A stretch of 64,000 nucleotides of DNA from Cladopsammia gracilis. Lineage: Eukaryota > Cnidaria > Anthozoa > Scleractinia > Dendrophylliidae. This document shows, in pieces, positions 27,719-35,853 of the stretch (position 1 is the first letter of the stretch; each line of letters begins with the position of its first letter). Location of the stretch: assembly GCA_022457155.1 (NCBI GenBank), contig JAJGOT010001101.1:1-64000 (forward strand). Reading direction: 5' to 3'. Below the pieces are notes generated by a model. The model worked only from the letters and a program-made list of their open reading frames with translations, was not told where the DNA came from and did no database searches. A program made the position numbers and the translations under genes.

Positions 27719-28708
27719 ATGGATCTTGAAAGAATAAAGAAGTTTGCCGAACGTGAACAGCAGGGATATCAGATTGCGAAAGCAGTCACAGAGGTGAAGA
27801 ATGAGGTGAAAGACCGAGAGCAGGGAAGAGATGTTGTTATGAGTGACGCTTTCAAAACCCTCAGAGAACCCTTGCTTGAGCAACAAAAGAAGACAGATGA
27901 AAAACAAGACGCGGTGATTGAGCAACTCAGGCAAAATCAACTTGCTTTGACTGAAGGCATCCAAGACATCGTCACGCTGAATAAAGAATTGCCGCTTGAA
28001 GGTGCTGAAGGCGTGCCATTGCCAATACCCTATAAATCACCAAGAAGATTTGATATCGATATCTATAAAGGAATTTCGGAGGAAGATAAAAACATTTTCC
28101 GCAGATATCATTTAGCACCTTTAGACAGCCTTTTAGGATTACCAATTGAACGCGTTAAAGATGCCAAAGCAGTGTATCAAAAAAATAGAAGAAGCCAAAA
28201 TGCTTCGCAGCTAAGTAATTTACAAAAGAAAATGAAAAACCAGGACTTAAGTGATGTTGAAAAACAGAACATGGATAAATTAAAAACTGACGCTGCCGTC
28301 TTAGACAAATATAGAAACCAAATTAATCGTTTAATTTACGCCAAAGAAGGTGTCATGGTAACTCCACAAAAAGGAAAGGGAGCGCGACTGAAAGGAGCGA
28401 GCGAAGCGAGCCAAGCGCAGCGAGAAGGCGTGCGCCCTTATAAACAACCTCGCAGAAATGCCTTCAAGATTCAAAAAGACCACTATGGCGGGCTCCTCGT
28501 TGATGTCCCCAAACTTTTCAATGAAATGAAACTGAATGCCTTCCGAGGTGGTAAATTGATCTATCAAGCAGATGCAGACAAATCACTCATCGATTTGTTG
28601 ACAAAGAGATTCAATCCAAAAAGAAAATATTCGTTGAATGCCGTGAGGATTTTCAACGATTTGAACACACTGTCAAATATGCCACCTCACAAATCATCCG
28701 GGAAATAA
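27719..28708 (+). CDS. Coiled-coil virion-type protein, 329 aa
   Basis: ATG at 27719 (MDLERIKKFAEREQQGYQIA). Residues 1-90 are highly charged with heptads (TEVKNEVKDREQ, LLEQQKKTDEKQDAVIEQLR), suggesting a coiled coil. Residues 215-230 (GARLKGASEASQAQREG) contain a copy of the GCGAAGCGAGC motif. The C-terminal part has GGLLVDVPKLFNEMKLNAFR and SLIDLLTKRFNPKRKYS. It is the first gene of a plus-strand run leading to capsid genes and is followed 3 bases later by the next. Likely an internal structural or scaffold protein. No confident family. Confidence 0.5.
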   Translation: MDLERIKKFAEREQQGYQIAKAVTEVKNEVKDREQGRDVVMSDAFKTLREPLLEQQKKTDEKQDAVIEQLRQNQLALTEGIQDIVTLNKELPLEGAEGVPLPIPYKSPRRFDIDIYKGISEEDKNIFRRYHLAPLDSLLGLPIERVKDAKAVYQKNRRSQNASQLSNLQKKMKNQDLSDVEKQNMDKLKTDAAVLDKYRNQINRLIYAKEGVMVTPQKGKGARLKGASEASQAQREGVRPYKQPRRNAFKIQKDHYGGLLVDVPKLFNEMKLNAFRGGKLIYQADADKSLIDLLTKRFNPKRKYSLNAVRIFNDLNTLSNMPPHKSSGK

Positions 28709-28711
28709 AAA

Positions 28712-28912
28712 ATGATTGGATCCAGCGTTGTCTTCTATCAAAAGCCAGAAGAGCTGGCAGATCGGATGAAAATTTTGATTGGCTCAATGGCTGCTGGCAA
28801 CAATTCTCCTGTTTTGAGGAATGATCTGTCCCAAATAAATGATGAACTCTTGAGAATTGGAGCAATCGATAGAACAATGCATGAAAAACTTTATCAGAAG
28901 TATTTAAAATAA
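28712..28912 (+). CDS. Small conserved protein, 66 aa
   Basis: ATG at 28712, 3 bases after the previous stop. The sequence MIGSSVVFYQKPEELADRMK, ILIGSMAAGNNSPVLRNDLS, then a helical C-terminus, matches a small gene I recall just before the penton gene of invertebrate Polintons. Its stop overlaps the next ATG (TAATG), which suggests translational coupling or simply compact packing. Function unknown. Confidence 0.5.
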   Translation: MIGSSVVFYQKPEELADRMKILIGSMAAGNNSPVLRNDLSQINDELLRIGAIDRTMHEKLYQKYLK

Positions 28913-29652
28913 TGGATGTAAATCGAGTACTTGTCTTTAAATCAATTGATGCAAGAAAACAAAACCCACAAAATAAACCAGGGAATTTCACAACGAGGTT
29001 TTCTCCAGAGTTGCAGCTGGAAGATAATAAACCGCACTATATGGCTTTGGATCATCTTTCCATGACGGCAAGCTGGCATAATATCAGGCCTAAATACAGC
29101 AACAACAAGTTGGTGATTTCAAAAGACAAGGGCAAGACATGGGAAACAATAACCTTTCCTGCAGGAATTTATGACTATGAAGACATCAACGAATTCATTC
29201 ACAAAAGCATTGGAAAAACTGGAATCAATGTGTTGTTTGATTTGACCACTTTCAAAGTTTTCATTCAACTTCAAGAGAACTTTCAAATTGATTTTGCAAA
29301 CAGTGGAAACTTTCACATCTTGATGGGATTTGATGCGGCTAAACTGACAGCTAGTGCTTATGGAACGAATTTTCCAAATATATCAAACAGTGTTGACAAT
29401 CTCTATCTCAGATGCAGTCTTTTGAGCGATTCAATTGTCTCCGGGAAAAGGTCAAATGCGCTTTACACGTTCTCAACCAACACTAAAACCAGATCATTGC
29501 CATTCGAAATTCAACCAATAAATTACTTGTGGAATAAAATAAACTCCCCGCATATTTCTGAGGTCACCTTCTACATTACTGATGATGAAGACCGAGAAGT
29601 TGATTTGAATGATATTGATATTTCTTTGACTGTGGTAATTAAAAATGGATGA
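28912..29652 (+). CDS. Minor capsid (penton-like) protein, inner element, 246 aa
   Basis: ATG at 28912 (MDVNRVLVFKSIDARKQNPQ), stop at 29652. The body is strand-rich: FTTRFSPELQLEDNKPHYMA, WETITFPAGIYDYEDINEFI, VDNLYLRCSLLSDSIVSGKR, then TFSTNTKTRSLPFEIQPINY and an ending ISEVTFYITDDEDREVDLN. Length, position before the major capsid gene and the order of strands fit single jelly-roll penton proteins of Polintons, which occupy the capsid vertices. The call is family resemblance without alignment. The gene is intact. It overlaps the next gene by 8 bases. Confidence 0.65.
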   Translation: MDVNRVLVFKSIDARKQNPQNKPGNFTTRFSPELQLEDNKPHYMALDHLSMTASWHNIRPKYSNNKLVISKDKGKTWETITFPAGIYDYEDINEFIHKSIGKTGINVLFDLTTFKVFIQLQENFQIDFANSGNFHILMGFDAAKLTASAYGTNFPNISNSVDNLYLRCSLLSDSIVSGKRSNALYTFSTNTKTRSLPFEIQPINYLWNKINSPHISEVTFYITDDEDREVDLNDIDISLTVVIKNG

Positions 29653-30010
29653 AAGAAGAGAAAGAGATCCTGATACAGGTGAAATAAGATATGGAGGTGG
29701 TTTTTCTGACGTTTTCTCGAAACTCGCAGCTAAATTAACAGGAAAAACAGCTTCAAAATTAGCTTCAAAGGCAGCAGAAAAATTAGTTGAAAAAGGAGCA
29801 GAGAAAGTTGGAGAAAAGACTGGACAACTCATTGGTGAAAAAATTTATGATAAATTCACAACAAAGAAACCGAGCGAAGCGAGCGAAGCGAAACCAGCGG
29901 CCCCGGAAACAAAAGGAAAAGAAATTGGGGAAATACTGAAGAAAGTCCGCTTCCAAGAAGACACTGACAAATTTAAATATGTGAAAGATGTTTATAAGGG
30001 CCTCCTCTGA
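29645..30010 (+). CDS. Small Ala/Lys-rich protein, 121 aa
   Basis: ATG at 29645. It starts MDERRERDPDTGEIRYGGGF. An amphipathic, alanine/lysine-rich helix follows (LAAKLTGKTASKLASKAAEK and LVEKGAEKVGEKTG), then KKPSEASEAKPAAPE, encoded by a copy of the GC-rich repeated motif. An ordinary C-terminal segment (EILKKVRFQEDTDKFKYV) ends the gene at 30010. It may be a DNA- or membrane-binding virion protein. Its role is not known. Confidence 0.5.
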   Translation: MDERRERDPDTGEIRYGGGFSDVFSKLAAKLTGKTASKLASKAAEKLVEKGAEKVGEKTGQLIGEKIYDKFTTKKPSEASEAKPAAPETKGKEIGEILKKVRFQEDTDKFKYVKDVYKGLL

Positions 30011-30020
30011 AAAGAAAAAA

Positions 30021-30032
30021 CTATATAATAAA
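30021..30032 (+). promoter_or_regulatory. TATA-like element before the major capsid gene
   Basis: CTATATAATAAA directly precedes the ATG at 30033, only 10-12 bases away. Confidence 0.5.
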
Positions 30033-31337
30033 ATGACAGCCAATTTTAGAAACCCGGAATTCGTAAAAAGATATGAATATACATATTATGATCTAGCAAC
30101 ACCACTCAATGACAACATTGCAAATGACAACAGGCAGGAAAAAACTAATTATCGCTTCAACGTGGATAATTCCTCCGAAGCAAACCCAATTGATTGGTAT
30201 AATGCATATCTGGAGGTTGACTTTAAGCTTGTTACAACGGCTGACAGTGCAACTGGAATAACCGCGGGGCCAAATAATGGTAACCAAGATTGCACGACAA
30301 CTAATGGTTTGACATTCATCAAAAAAATCGAAGTTCAATGTAACGGGCAATCAATTTATAACAACACAAGAGCAAATGAATCGGCAAATGCATTGACGCT
30401 CTTGAAATACACGAAAACCTATGCCGATTCGGTTGGGCAAGATCAGTTCTTCTATCCCGATACATCAACGGGAACAACAGAAGCACGGCCAGCTCAGGCG
30501 CTCTTCAATGAGGATTTTGCCAGACGAAAGATCCTGACGGATGCGGCAAATATCAACAAAATATTAATTCCCCTGAATTTATACAGTTATTTCGCTGCTT
30601 TCAAAAATAACCTTCACCCAAATATAAAGACAACTCTTGTGTTGGAACTTGAAAATGACAACAATCTGATTTTCAAAAAAGGCGCTGCGCCAGATTCAAA
30701 AGTAATTCTCACTAAACTCAGATTGTGGTGCCCCAAAATCATTTTCAACGGAAAAGGTTTGAAACAATATCTTGAAGGTTATCTGAAACCGAAAAAGTGG
30801 ACATATTTGAAAGAACACCATGAAATAGCGCAAACAGCAGCTGTGAATAGCTACTTTCGCATTTCCACGGGGCTTCGAAGACCGCGACATGTGTTGATTT
30901 GGGTTGTTCCGACGGCATCTTACAATAGCCAGACACATGATATCTTCAAATTCACGACATTCAGCATTGGAGCAAACAACCGGCACTTCAGTCGAGCCCA
31001 ACTGGAGTTGAACAACTTAATTTATTACCCTCAATTGGAAATGACAACGGATGAGGAAACTAGGCTTTATCGAGCTTTGATGTCATTCAATTCCGCTTAT
31101 AATGACGTTTTAAGCGGGCCATTGATTACCCGAGCAAATTTCAAAAACCTCTTCGGCATGCTTTACTTCGATCTCCGAAACCAAGAAGATGATGTGAAAG
31201 ATGGGGTTGTGTCTCTGACTTTCCGATACGAATTGAATGGAGCAAATGCAACGCAGTACACATTGAACGCCTTGGTGTTGCATGAAAAAGAAATTGAGTT
31301 GTATACAGCATCAAACAAACTTCTGATCAAAGCCTGA
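30033..31337 (+). CDS. Major capsid protein (double jelly-roll type), inner element, 434 aa
   Basis: ATG at 30033 (MTANFRNPEFVKRYEYTYYD), stop at 31337, intact. Features fitting Polinton major capsid proteins: NPIDWYNAYLEVDFKL, GLTFIKKIEVQCNGQSIYNN, a long strand-rich first half, LRLWCPKIIFNGKGLKQYLE at about residues 240-260, and RRPRHVLIWVVPTASYNSQT. The second half is similar in composition, as expected for two tandem jelly-rolls. It would form the hexon-like shell. The outer-element major capsid gene at 38273 shares little visible sequence with it, so the two elements are of different lineages. Confidence 0.75.
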   Translation: MTANFRNPEFVKRYEYTYYDLATPLNDNIANDNRQEKTNYRFNVDNSSEANPIDWYNAYLEVDFKLVTTADSATGITAGPNNGNQDCTTTNGLTFIKKIEVQCNGQSIYNNTRANESANALTLLKYTKTYADSVGQDQFFYPDTSTGTTEARPAQALFNEDFARRKILTDAANINKILIPLNLYSYFAAFKNNLHPNIKTTLVLELENDNNLIFKKGAAPDSKVILTKLRLWCPKIIFNGKGLKQYLEGYLKPKKWTYLKEHHEIAQTAAVNSYFRISTGLRRPRHVLIWVVPTASYNSQTHDIFKFTTFSIGANNRHFSRAQLELNNLIYYPQLEMTTDEETRLYRALMSFNSAYNDVLSGPLITRANFKNLFGMLYFDLRNQEDDVKDGVVSLTFRYELNGANATQYTLNALVLHEKEIELYTASNKLLIKA

Positions 31338-31344
31338 AAACTTA

Positions 31345-31367
31345 TTTCGATATTGAAAATATCGAAA
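31345..31367. promoter_or_regulatory. Inverted repeat before the 31367 gene
   Basis: TTTCGATATT and AATATCGAAA, separated by GAA, touch the start codon. It resembles the dyad of the divergent promoter upstream of 27719 and may be a control site. Confidence 0.5.
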
Positions 31368-32183
31368 TGACGTCGTATATTCCATGGGATGTAAATTTGT
31401 CTGAAGGACAAAAAACAAAACTGGCAAGGGCTGTGAAAAATTCGGCACCAATTACATTGAGACTTTCGAGAAATGAATTGAAAGGGAATGATGAATTGAT
31501 GTTGACCAAAACCCAAATAAACAAAATAAAAAAGCAATTAATGCTGGGCGGGGGGTTGAAATAGCCATCTCGAGAACACAAATAAGAAAAGCTGTCAAAC
31601 AAGGCGGAAGTCTTTGGACTTCGTTGATTTCCTTGGGAACGAAACTGCTTCCATTTGCAACAAAAGGGGTTTCAAAAGTTGCCCCGCATCTGGCGACTGG
31701 CGCATTGAGTGCTTTGGGGAGCTTGGGGATTGATAAAATATTTGGAAAAGGTATTGCCGTGCCATTCAACTTTCTTCCACAACTTGGGAGAGTCAAAGAG
31801 TTAACTAAAAGCCAATTAGATTCTGTTAAAAGAGGACTTAAGCTGGGCAGTGGAATAAATTTCAAACCCACACAGCGACAAATTAATGGCGGACTTCTTG
31901 GAACACTAGCCGCGATAGGAATCCCGATGGCTATTGAGCTGGCATCGAAATTATTCGGCTCAGGATTGCAAGTTCCGAGGAAAGCTGCTGCCGGGCTGCA
32001 AGTGACTCCAAAACCGGGGCTTTATCCCTATCAACCGCCGCCATTTTTTGGAACATGGGAACAACGCGGTCGCGGACAAAAAAAAAAAAAAAATCTGGGA
32101 AAAGAGCGAAGCGAGGAGGCGGAATTCTGCTGGGGCCAAACAGTCCCTTTCAAAACATACCGCTATTAGGGGCCATCCTTTGA
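31367..32183 (+). pseudogene. Virion protein, broken by two indels
   Basis: Starts MTSYIPWDVNLSEGQKTKLA at 31367 and runs to TQINKIKKQLMLGGGLK with a stop at 31562. One base appears missing, since the next frame reads ISRTQIRKAVKQGGSLWTSL, VAPHLATGALSALGSLGI, LGSGINFKPTQRQINGG. A second break is in a run of 15 A (32079-32093), after which LLGPNSPFQNIPLLGAIL ends at 32181-32183. Hydrophobic ATGALSALGSLG and LAAIGIPMAIEL suggest membrane contact. I recall a similar gene between capsid and protease in cnidarian Polintons. The two lesions are homopolymer-type and may be assembly artefacts. Confidence 0.6.
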
Positions 32184-32632
32184 GGCCAGCTTGGAAAGAT
32201 ATTCCGATTTCAAACTTTGATATTCTTGAGTGGGTGAGGTTTCTTAAAATTCCCAATTTCAAAGGAATCTTTTCAAGAGATTCAAAAGATCATTTACATA
32301 AAAATGTTTCCTGCATAATTAATCTAGATGATTCTATTGGGAACGGAACGCACTGGGTTGCCACATTCATCAAGAAAAATATTGTCTATTACTTTGATTC
32401 ATTCTCAATATCACCTCCAATTGAATTGGTAAAATATGCAGCCAAAATTGGGAAAGAAATAATTTACAACTATGGCCATCCAATTCAAGCTTTGGAATCT
32501 GTCCGATGTGGATATTATTGCTTATATTTCTTGAATGAGATTCGACGAAAATCCTTCTATGACACGTTGAAGGTTTTTTCATTGAGTGACCCAGGAAAGA
32601 ATGAGAAATTCATAAAAGAATATTTCGATTGA
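32180..32632 (+). CDS. Adenain-like cysteine protease
   Basis: The frame through LRPAWKDIPISNFDILEWVR has GIGN-type text and GTHWVATFIKK with the catalytic His (32345-32356), FDS after VYYFDSFS, and VRCGYYCLYFL with the catalytic Cys (32507-32509). The order His, Asp/Glu/Asn, Gln, Cys is that of adenovirus protease and Polinton PRO, which process capsid proteins. No ATG precedes the domain after the poly-A break. The likely start is TTG at 32180, overlapping the previous stop as TTGA, probably a mutated ATGA overlap. If TTG is not used, the gene is silent. The rest of the frame is intact to 32632. Confidence 0.75.
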   Translation: MRPAWKDIPISNFDILEWVRFLKIPNFKGIFSRDSKDHLHKNVSCIINLDDSIGNGTHWVATFIKKNIVYYFDSFSISPPIELVKYAAKIGKEIIYNYGHPIQALESVRCGYYCLYFLNEIRRKSFYDTLKVFSLSDPGKNEKFIKEYFD

Positions 32633-32634
32633 AA

Positions 32635-33443
32635 ATGGAATCATATTGCGTGAAGGAGAAACGCAGGACGGGATGCGTGGAACCGTCTGGATACATGACT
32701 GCAAAAAATGGCAGAAAAATGTGGTTTTGCCATTGCGCTTCCTGCGGAATCAAAAAGACAAGATTTGTGAAAAGTTCGGGAAACTGAGTCTGCCCCCACA
32801 AGGTGGGGGCTTTGGAGAGTTGGCACTGACTGGCGTCGCGCATGCTCTTCCCTGGCTCGGGAAAAAAACAGTTGAAATGCGTCGTTATGGAGCCAGTGAA
32901 TTATTGCGAAACAAAAAAGCTCAGAAAAAAGCATTGGATTTTGCCCTGGACAAGATGAAACCATTTCATGCCAAAACCTCTTCCGATATGCTGAATGAGC
33001 TGTCCACGGCGATCCGGCCAAATAGAAAATATAAGACAGATCGAGCAGATTTGGATGGGGGTGCTTTAGATGTTCATTCCCTGATTGGGAAGCTGCCAAG
33101 ACCAAAGAAAGGTTTCACCCTCCCAGGGCATAACTTCACCGGCCCCTGGAACCCATTGGATAAGCAAGTCAGATTCGATGAAAATGGAAAAATTCTCGAA
33201 ATTATGCAGCAGCCCACAGGAAAAACAGACGCAGTTGCTATGCAGCACGATGTTGATTATTCAGTCTGCGCAAAACAAGCGGATCCACGCAAATGTAAAA
33301 ACAAAGCCGACAGGAAAATGGTTGCCGCTTTGGATGCCATTCCCTGGAAAGATAGACAATGGGGTCATGCTTTGGCGAGAAACACAATTCAAGCAAAACA
33401 GAAACTTGGTTTGGGTGCCCCAAAAAACGGGAAAAGATTTTGA
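32635..33443 (+). pseudogene. Zinc-ribbon plus phospholipase A2-like capsid protein, frameshifted
   Basis: ATG at 32635 (MESYCVKEKRRTGCVEPSGY) gives a Cys-rich N-terminus with WFCHCASCGIKKTRF, like the small DUF5679-type zinc ribbon. A stop at about 32788 ends that frame. In the other frame: VAHALPWLGKKTVEMRRYGA, SSDMLNELSTAIRPNRKYKT, then GFTLPGHNFTGPWNPLDK (calcium-loop region) and AVAMQHDVDYSVCAKQ with the His-Asp pair of PLA2 enzymes (about 33240). Parvovirus VP1 and several Polintons use such a domain to leave endosomes; this role is inference. The 3' end overlaps integrase sequence by about 10 bases. Confidence 0.7.
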
Positions 33444-34387
33444 GTGAAGGCTGGGCTCAAAATCTGGCAAACGAATTACACCGGCCAATCAGGCGGCGCT
33501 TTCCAAAACGACGAGTCATGGCATATGGGATTGACAACATTTGGGCGGCTGATCTGGTCGAGATGGGGAAATTTTCGAGGTGAAATAAAGGGATCAGATA
33601 TCTCCTGATGGTGATCGATGTTTTCTCAAAATTCGGTTGGATTCGCCCCCTGAAAGACAAGCGAGGTCAATCAGTGGCTGATGCTTTTAAAGACATATTC
33701 AGGGAGAGAAAACCGAAAATGCTTTGGACTGACAAAGGATCTGAATTTTTCAATGGAACTATGAAGGGCCTCCTGAGCGAGAATGGGATAAAATTGTATA
33801 CAACGGAAAATGAAGAGAAATCATCTGTTGTTGAGCGCTGGAACAGGTCTTTCAAGGAGAAACTCTTCCGGATGTTTTCTGCTAACATCAATACAATATA
33901 CTGAGACAAACTTGGCAAATTAGTGGAGCAATATAACCACCGTTTTCATTCGAGCATTCGAATGACTCCCGCAGAGGCGAGCAAACAGGAAAATGAGAAA
34001 AAGGTTTTCGCTAATTTATACGGAGATTTAATTTATGCTAAACACAACCCGGCAAAATTCAGGGTTGGTGACAGAGTCCGAATTTCAAAGTTTAAACGGC
34101 AATTATTTGACAAAGGTTTCACGCCGAACTGGACAGAAGAGATATTTGCGATTGACGAAATAAAGAACACAAACCCTGTAACGTATAAATTAGTCGATCT
34201 GTTGGGAGAAAAAATCACTGGATCATTTTACGACGCGGAACTTCAAAGAACAACACAAAATGTGTTTCGAATTGAAAAGGTTATTCGCCGCGATAATAAG
34301 CGAAAACTCGCGCTTGTAAAATGGAAAAGTTATTCTGACAAATTTAATTCTTGGGTTCCATTGGGCGATGTGGAAAAGCTTGGCTGA
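33431..34387 (+). pseudogene. Retroviral-type integrase with chromodomain, inner element
   Basis: One frame carries IRRRFPKRRVMAYGIDNIWA, ADLVEMGKF with the first Asp, an in-frame TGA at 33581, YLLMVIDVFSKFGWIRPLKD, MLWTDKGSEFFNGTMKG with the second Asp (about 33730), SSVVERWNRSFKEKLFRM with the Glu (about 33828), a second TGA at 33902, the SH3-like region FRVGDRVRISKFKRQ, and a chromodomain VFRIEKVIRRDNKRKLALVK, WKSYSDKFNSWVPLG. The N-terminal HH-CC-like part is missing and overlaps the PLA2 gene. The whole is in one frame apart from two TGA codons. Not active as seen. Confidence 0.9.
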
Positions 34388-34419
34388 AAATAAGTCAATC
34401 ATTGAAATGACAATATTTA

Positions 34420-34728
34420 ATGTTTTCTTCTAAAATAATGAATGTCAGACATCGATTTGATGGGAATGAACGCAATTTTCTAATTAATATCGGTCTTAGC
34501 GAGTTTTATGAGAGTTATCACTGGGATGAAGACCAACTTTCTGAGAATTATGAAAAAACGAAAAAAATTGAAACAGCAACGATGAATTATTTCAACTCAA
34601 TTCTCCAAAGGCAACCAGTGTCATCTTTGGAAGAAATCAAAAAAACGTGCGATAATCTTCTCACAATCAAAAAATATAAACAAGCATGTGAAGATGTGAT
34701 GCATTACAGAACTTATCTCAAAAAATAA
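34420..34728 (+). CDS. Hypothetical protein, 102 aa
   Basis: ATG at 34420 (MFSSKIMNVRHRFDGNERNF), stop at 34728. It is mostly helical, with ENYEKTKKIETATMNYFNS and a Lys-rich end (KYKQACEDVMHYRTYLKK). Follows the integrase by 33 bases and is preceded by AATATTTAATG. No family recognised. Intact, so likely a real small gene of the element. Confidence 0.4.
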   Translation: MFSSKIMNVRHRFDGNERNFLINIGLSEFYESYHWDEDQLSENYEKTKKIETATMNYFNSILQRQPVSSLEEIKKTCDNLLTIKKYKQACEDVMHYRTYLKK

Positions 34729-34789
34729 GTGACTAAGATTCCGCTGAAAAATCTGGGAAAATCACCGGGGGTTGAATTTCTTTCCTCGG

Positions 34790-35130
34790 ATTTCAGCGGA
34801 ATTTCTTTCCCTGATTTCAGCGAAAGATTTTGTCAGCGGATGATTTTTGTCAATTCGAGATTTCTCAGGAAGAAATATTTTTTTCCTTTGTTTCGTTTGA
34901 ATGAAAAAAAATATATTGGATAGAGATATCTCCAGATTGACAAAATAATATTTCATTTTGTCCCCGAGTTTTATGCTGGAAACACCATAAAACTCAGCAC
35001 CCACCTGTCCCGGTATGACAAAACCGTAATTTTAATATGTTGAAACATAAAATCTTTTCTAAAACCAGAATTTTTCGGAGATTGACGAAAAATGTCAATC
35101 CCGCCATTGACATTTTTCTTCTCCTGATTT
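34790..35130. repeat. Copy 2 of the ~330-bp internal direct repeat
   Basis: Same order of blocks as 23795-24130: ATTTCTTTCCCTGATTTCAG, CAGATTGACAAAATAATATT, GCTGGAAACACCATAAAACT, and TTTTTCGGAGATTGACGAAA. The two copies differ at many positions, so the duplication is old or under drift. Confidence 0.9.
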
Positions 35131-35210
35131 CGAACACAAATGAAAATCTGATTTCAACAAAAAGCGAATTTGAGCAGATTTTTCAGCGGGCGACAAAAGA
35201 TTTGTCACCC

Positions 35211-35390
35211 AACGCGTTAGGCAAAATTTTCATTTCTTCCCCCAAAACTGGCTAACGCGTTAGCCACAAAATTGATCCAATTTCTTCCCCCGAAAAACTG
35301 GCTAACGCGTTAGCTAATTTATTCCCCCGAAAAACTGGCTAACGCGTTAGCTAATTTATTCCCCCGAAAAACTGGCTAACGCGTTAGCCA
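35211..35390. repeat. Iteron-like array with palindrome GGCTAACGCGTTAGCC
   Basis: Core GCTAACGCGTTAGC occurs at 35251, 35301, 35338 and 35376, with a half copy (AACGCGTTAG) at 35211. Spacers are 37-50 bases and contain TTATTCCCCCGAAAAACT. The core is a perfect palindrome. It lies in a noncoding stretch between the plus-strand genes and the right end, where an origin or regulatory centre could sit. Confidence 0.92.
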
Positions 35391-35489
35391 CAATACCGAT
35401 TTTGATTGGCCACCATAGGTCAATAACCGGGCAGCTGGGCAATATGAATGTTTTACATTAATATTCACAAAGTCTGTTATTTCAAAACA
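35391..35489. other. Spacer between the iteron array and the acidic gene
   Basis: AT-rich, no frame. From about 35490 a GC-rich run of the TCGCTTCGCTC type begins. Confidence 0.4.
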
Positions 35490-35853
35490 CCGCTTCGCTT
35501 CACTTCGCACGGCTCGGCTCGCTTCGCTCACTCGCTTTGTTTTCTTTCAATTCCCGGTGGATTTCCCACAGGAGGCAACTTTGCTTTTGGAGTTCATTTC
35601 TGAGAATTTTGTGTTCCTCCTGGAGATTGACGAATGATTCAAAGAGAAGTTCAATTGAGTCTTCGATTTCGTCGCTTCACTCAGCTTCCTCCATCTCCGA
35701 ATCAGAGACAATGAATTCTTCGTCTGAAGGCGAAGCGATTTCATCGTCGCTTCTTGTTTCTTCCTCTGAGCAGGAGAGACAATTTTCATGGTCACTGGCT
35801 TCGCTCGCTTCGCTTCGCTCGGCTTCATTGGAAAATGCTTTTTCAAGATCCAT
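35490..35853 (-). pseudogene. Acidic coiled-coil protein containing repeated Ser-Glu-Ala motif
   Basis: On the minus strand an ATG at 35853 (MDLEKAFSNEAERSEASEAS) leads to DHENCLSCSEEETRSDDEIA, SPSDEEFIVSDSEMEEAE and a TGA at 35677-35679. The same frame then continues open through IELLFESFVNLQEEHKILRN and ELQKQSCLLWEIHREL, a coiled coil, and KASERSEAS. The TGA sits in AGTGAAGCG, a likely CpG decay of AGCGAAGCG. The first codons overlap the VLTF3-like gene's stop by about 11 bases. The gene is rich in acidic residues. No function recognised. Confidence 0.5.

Noticed and set aside
35211..35390. CRISPR array
   Set aside because: Spacers are the same in most units and the repeat is a palindrome in an animal element. 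No cas genes are present.
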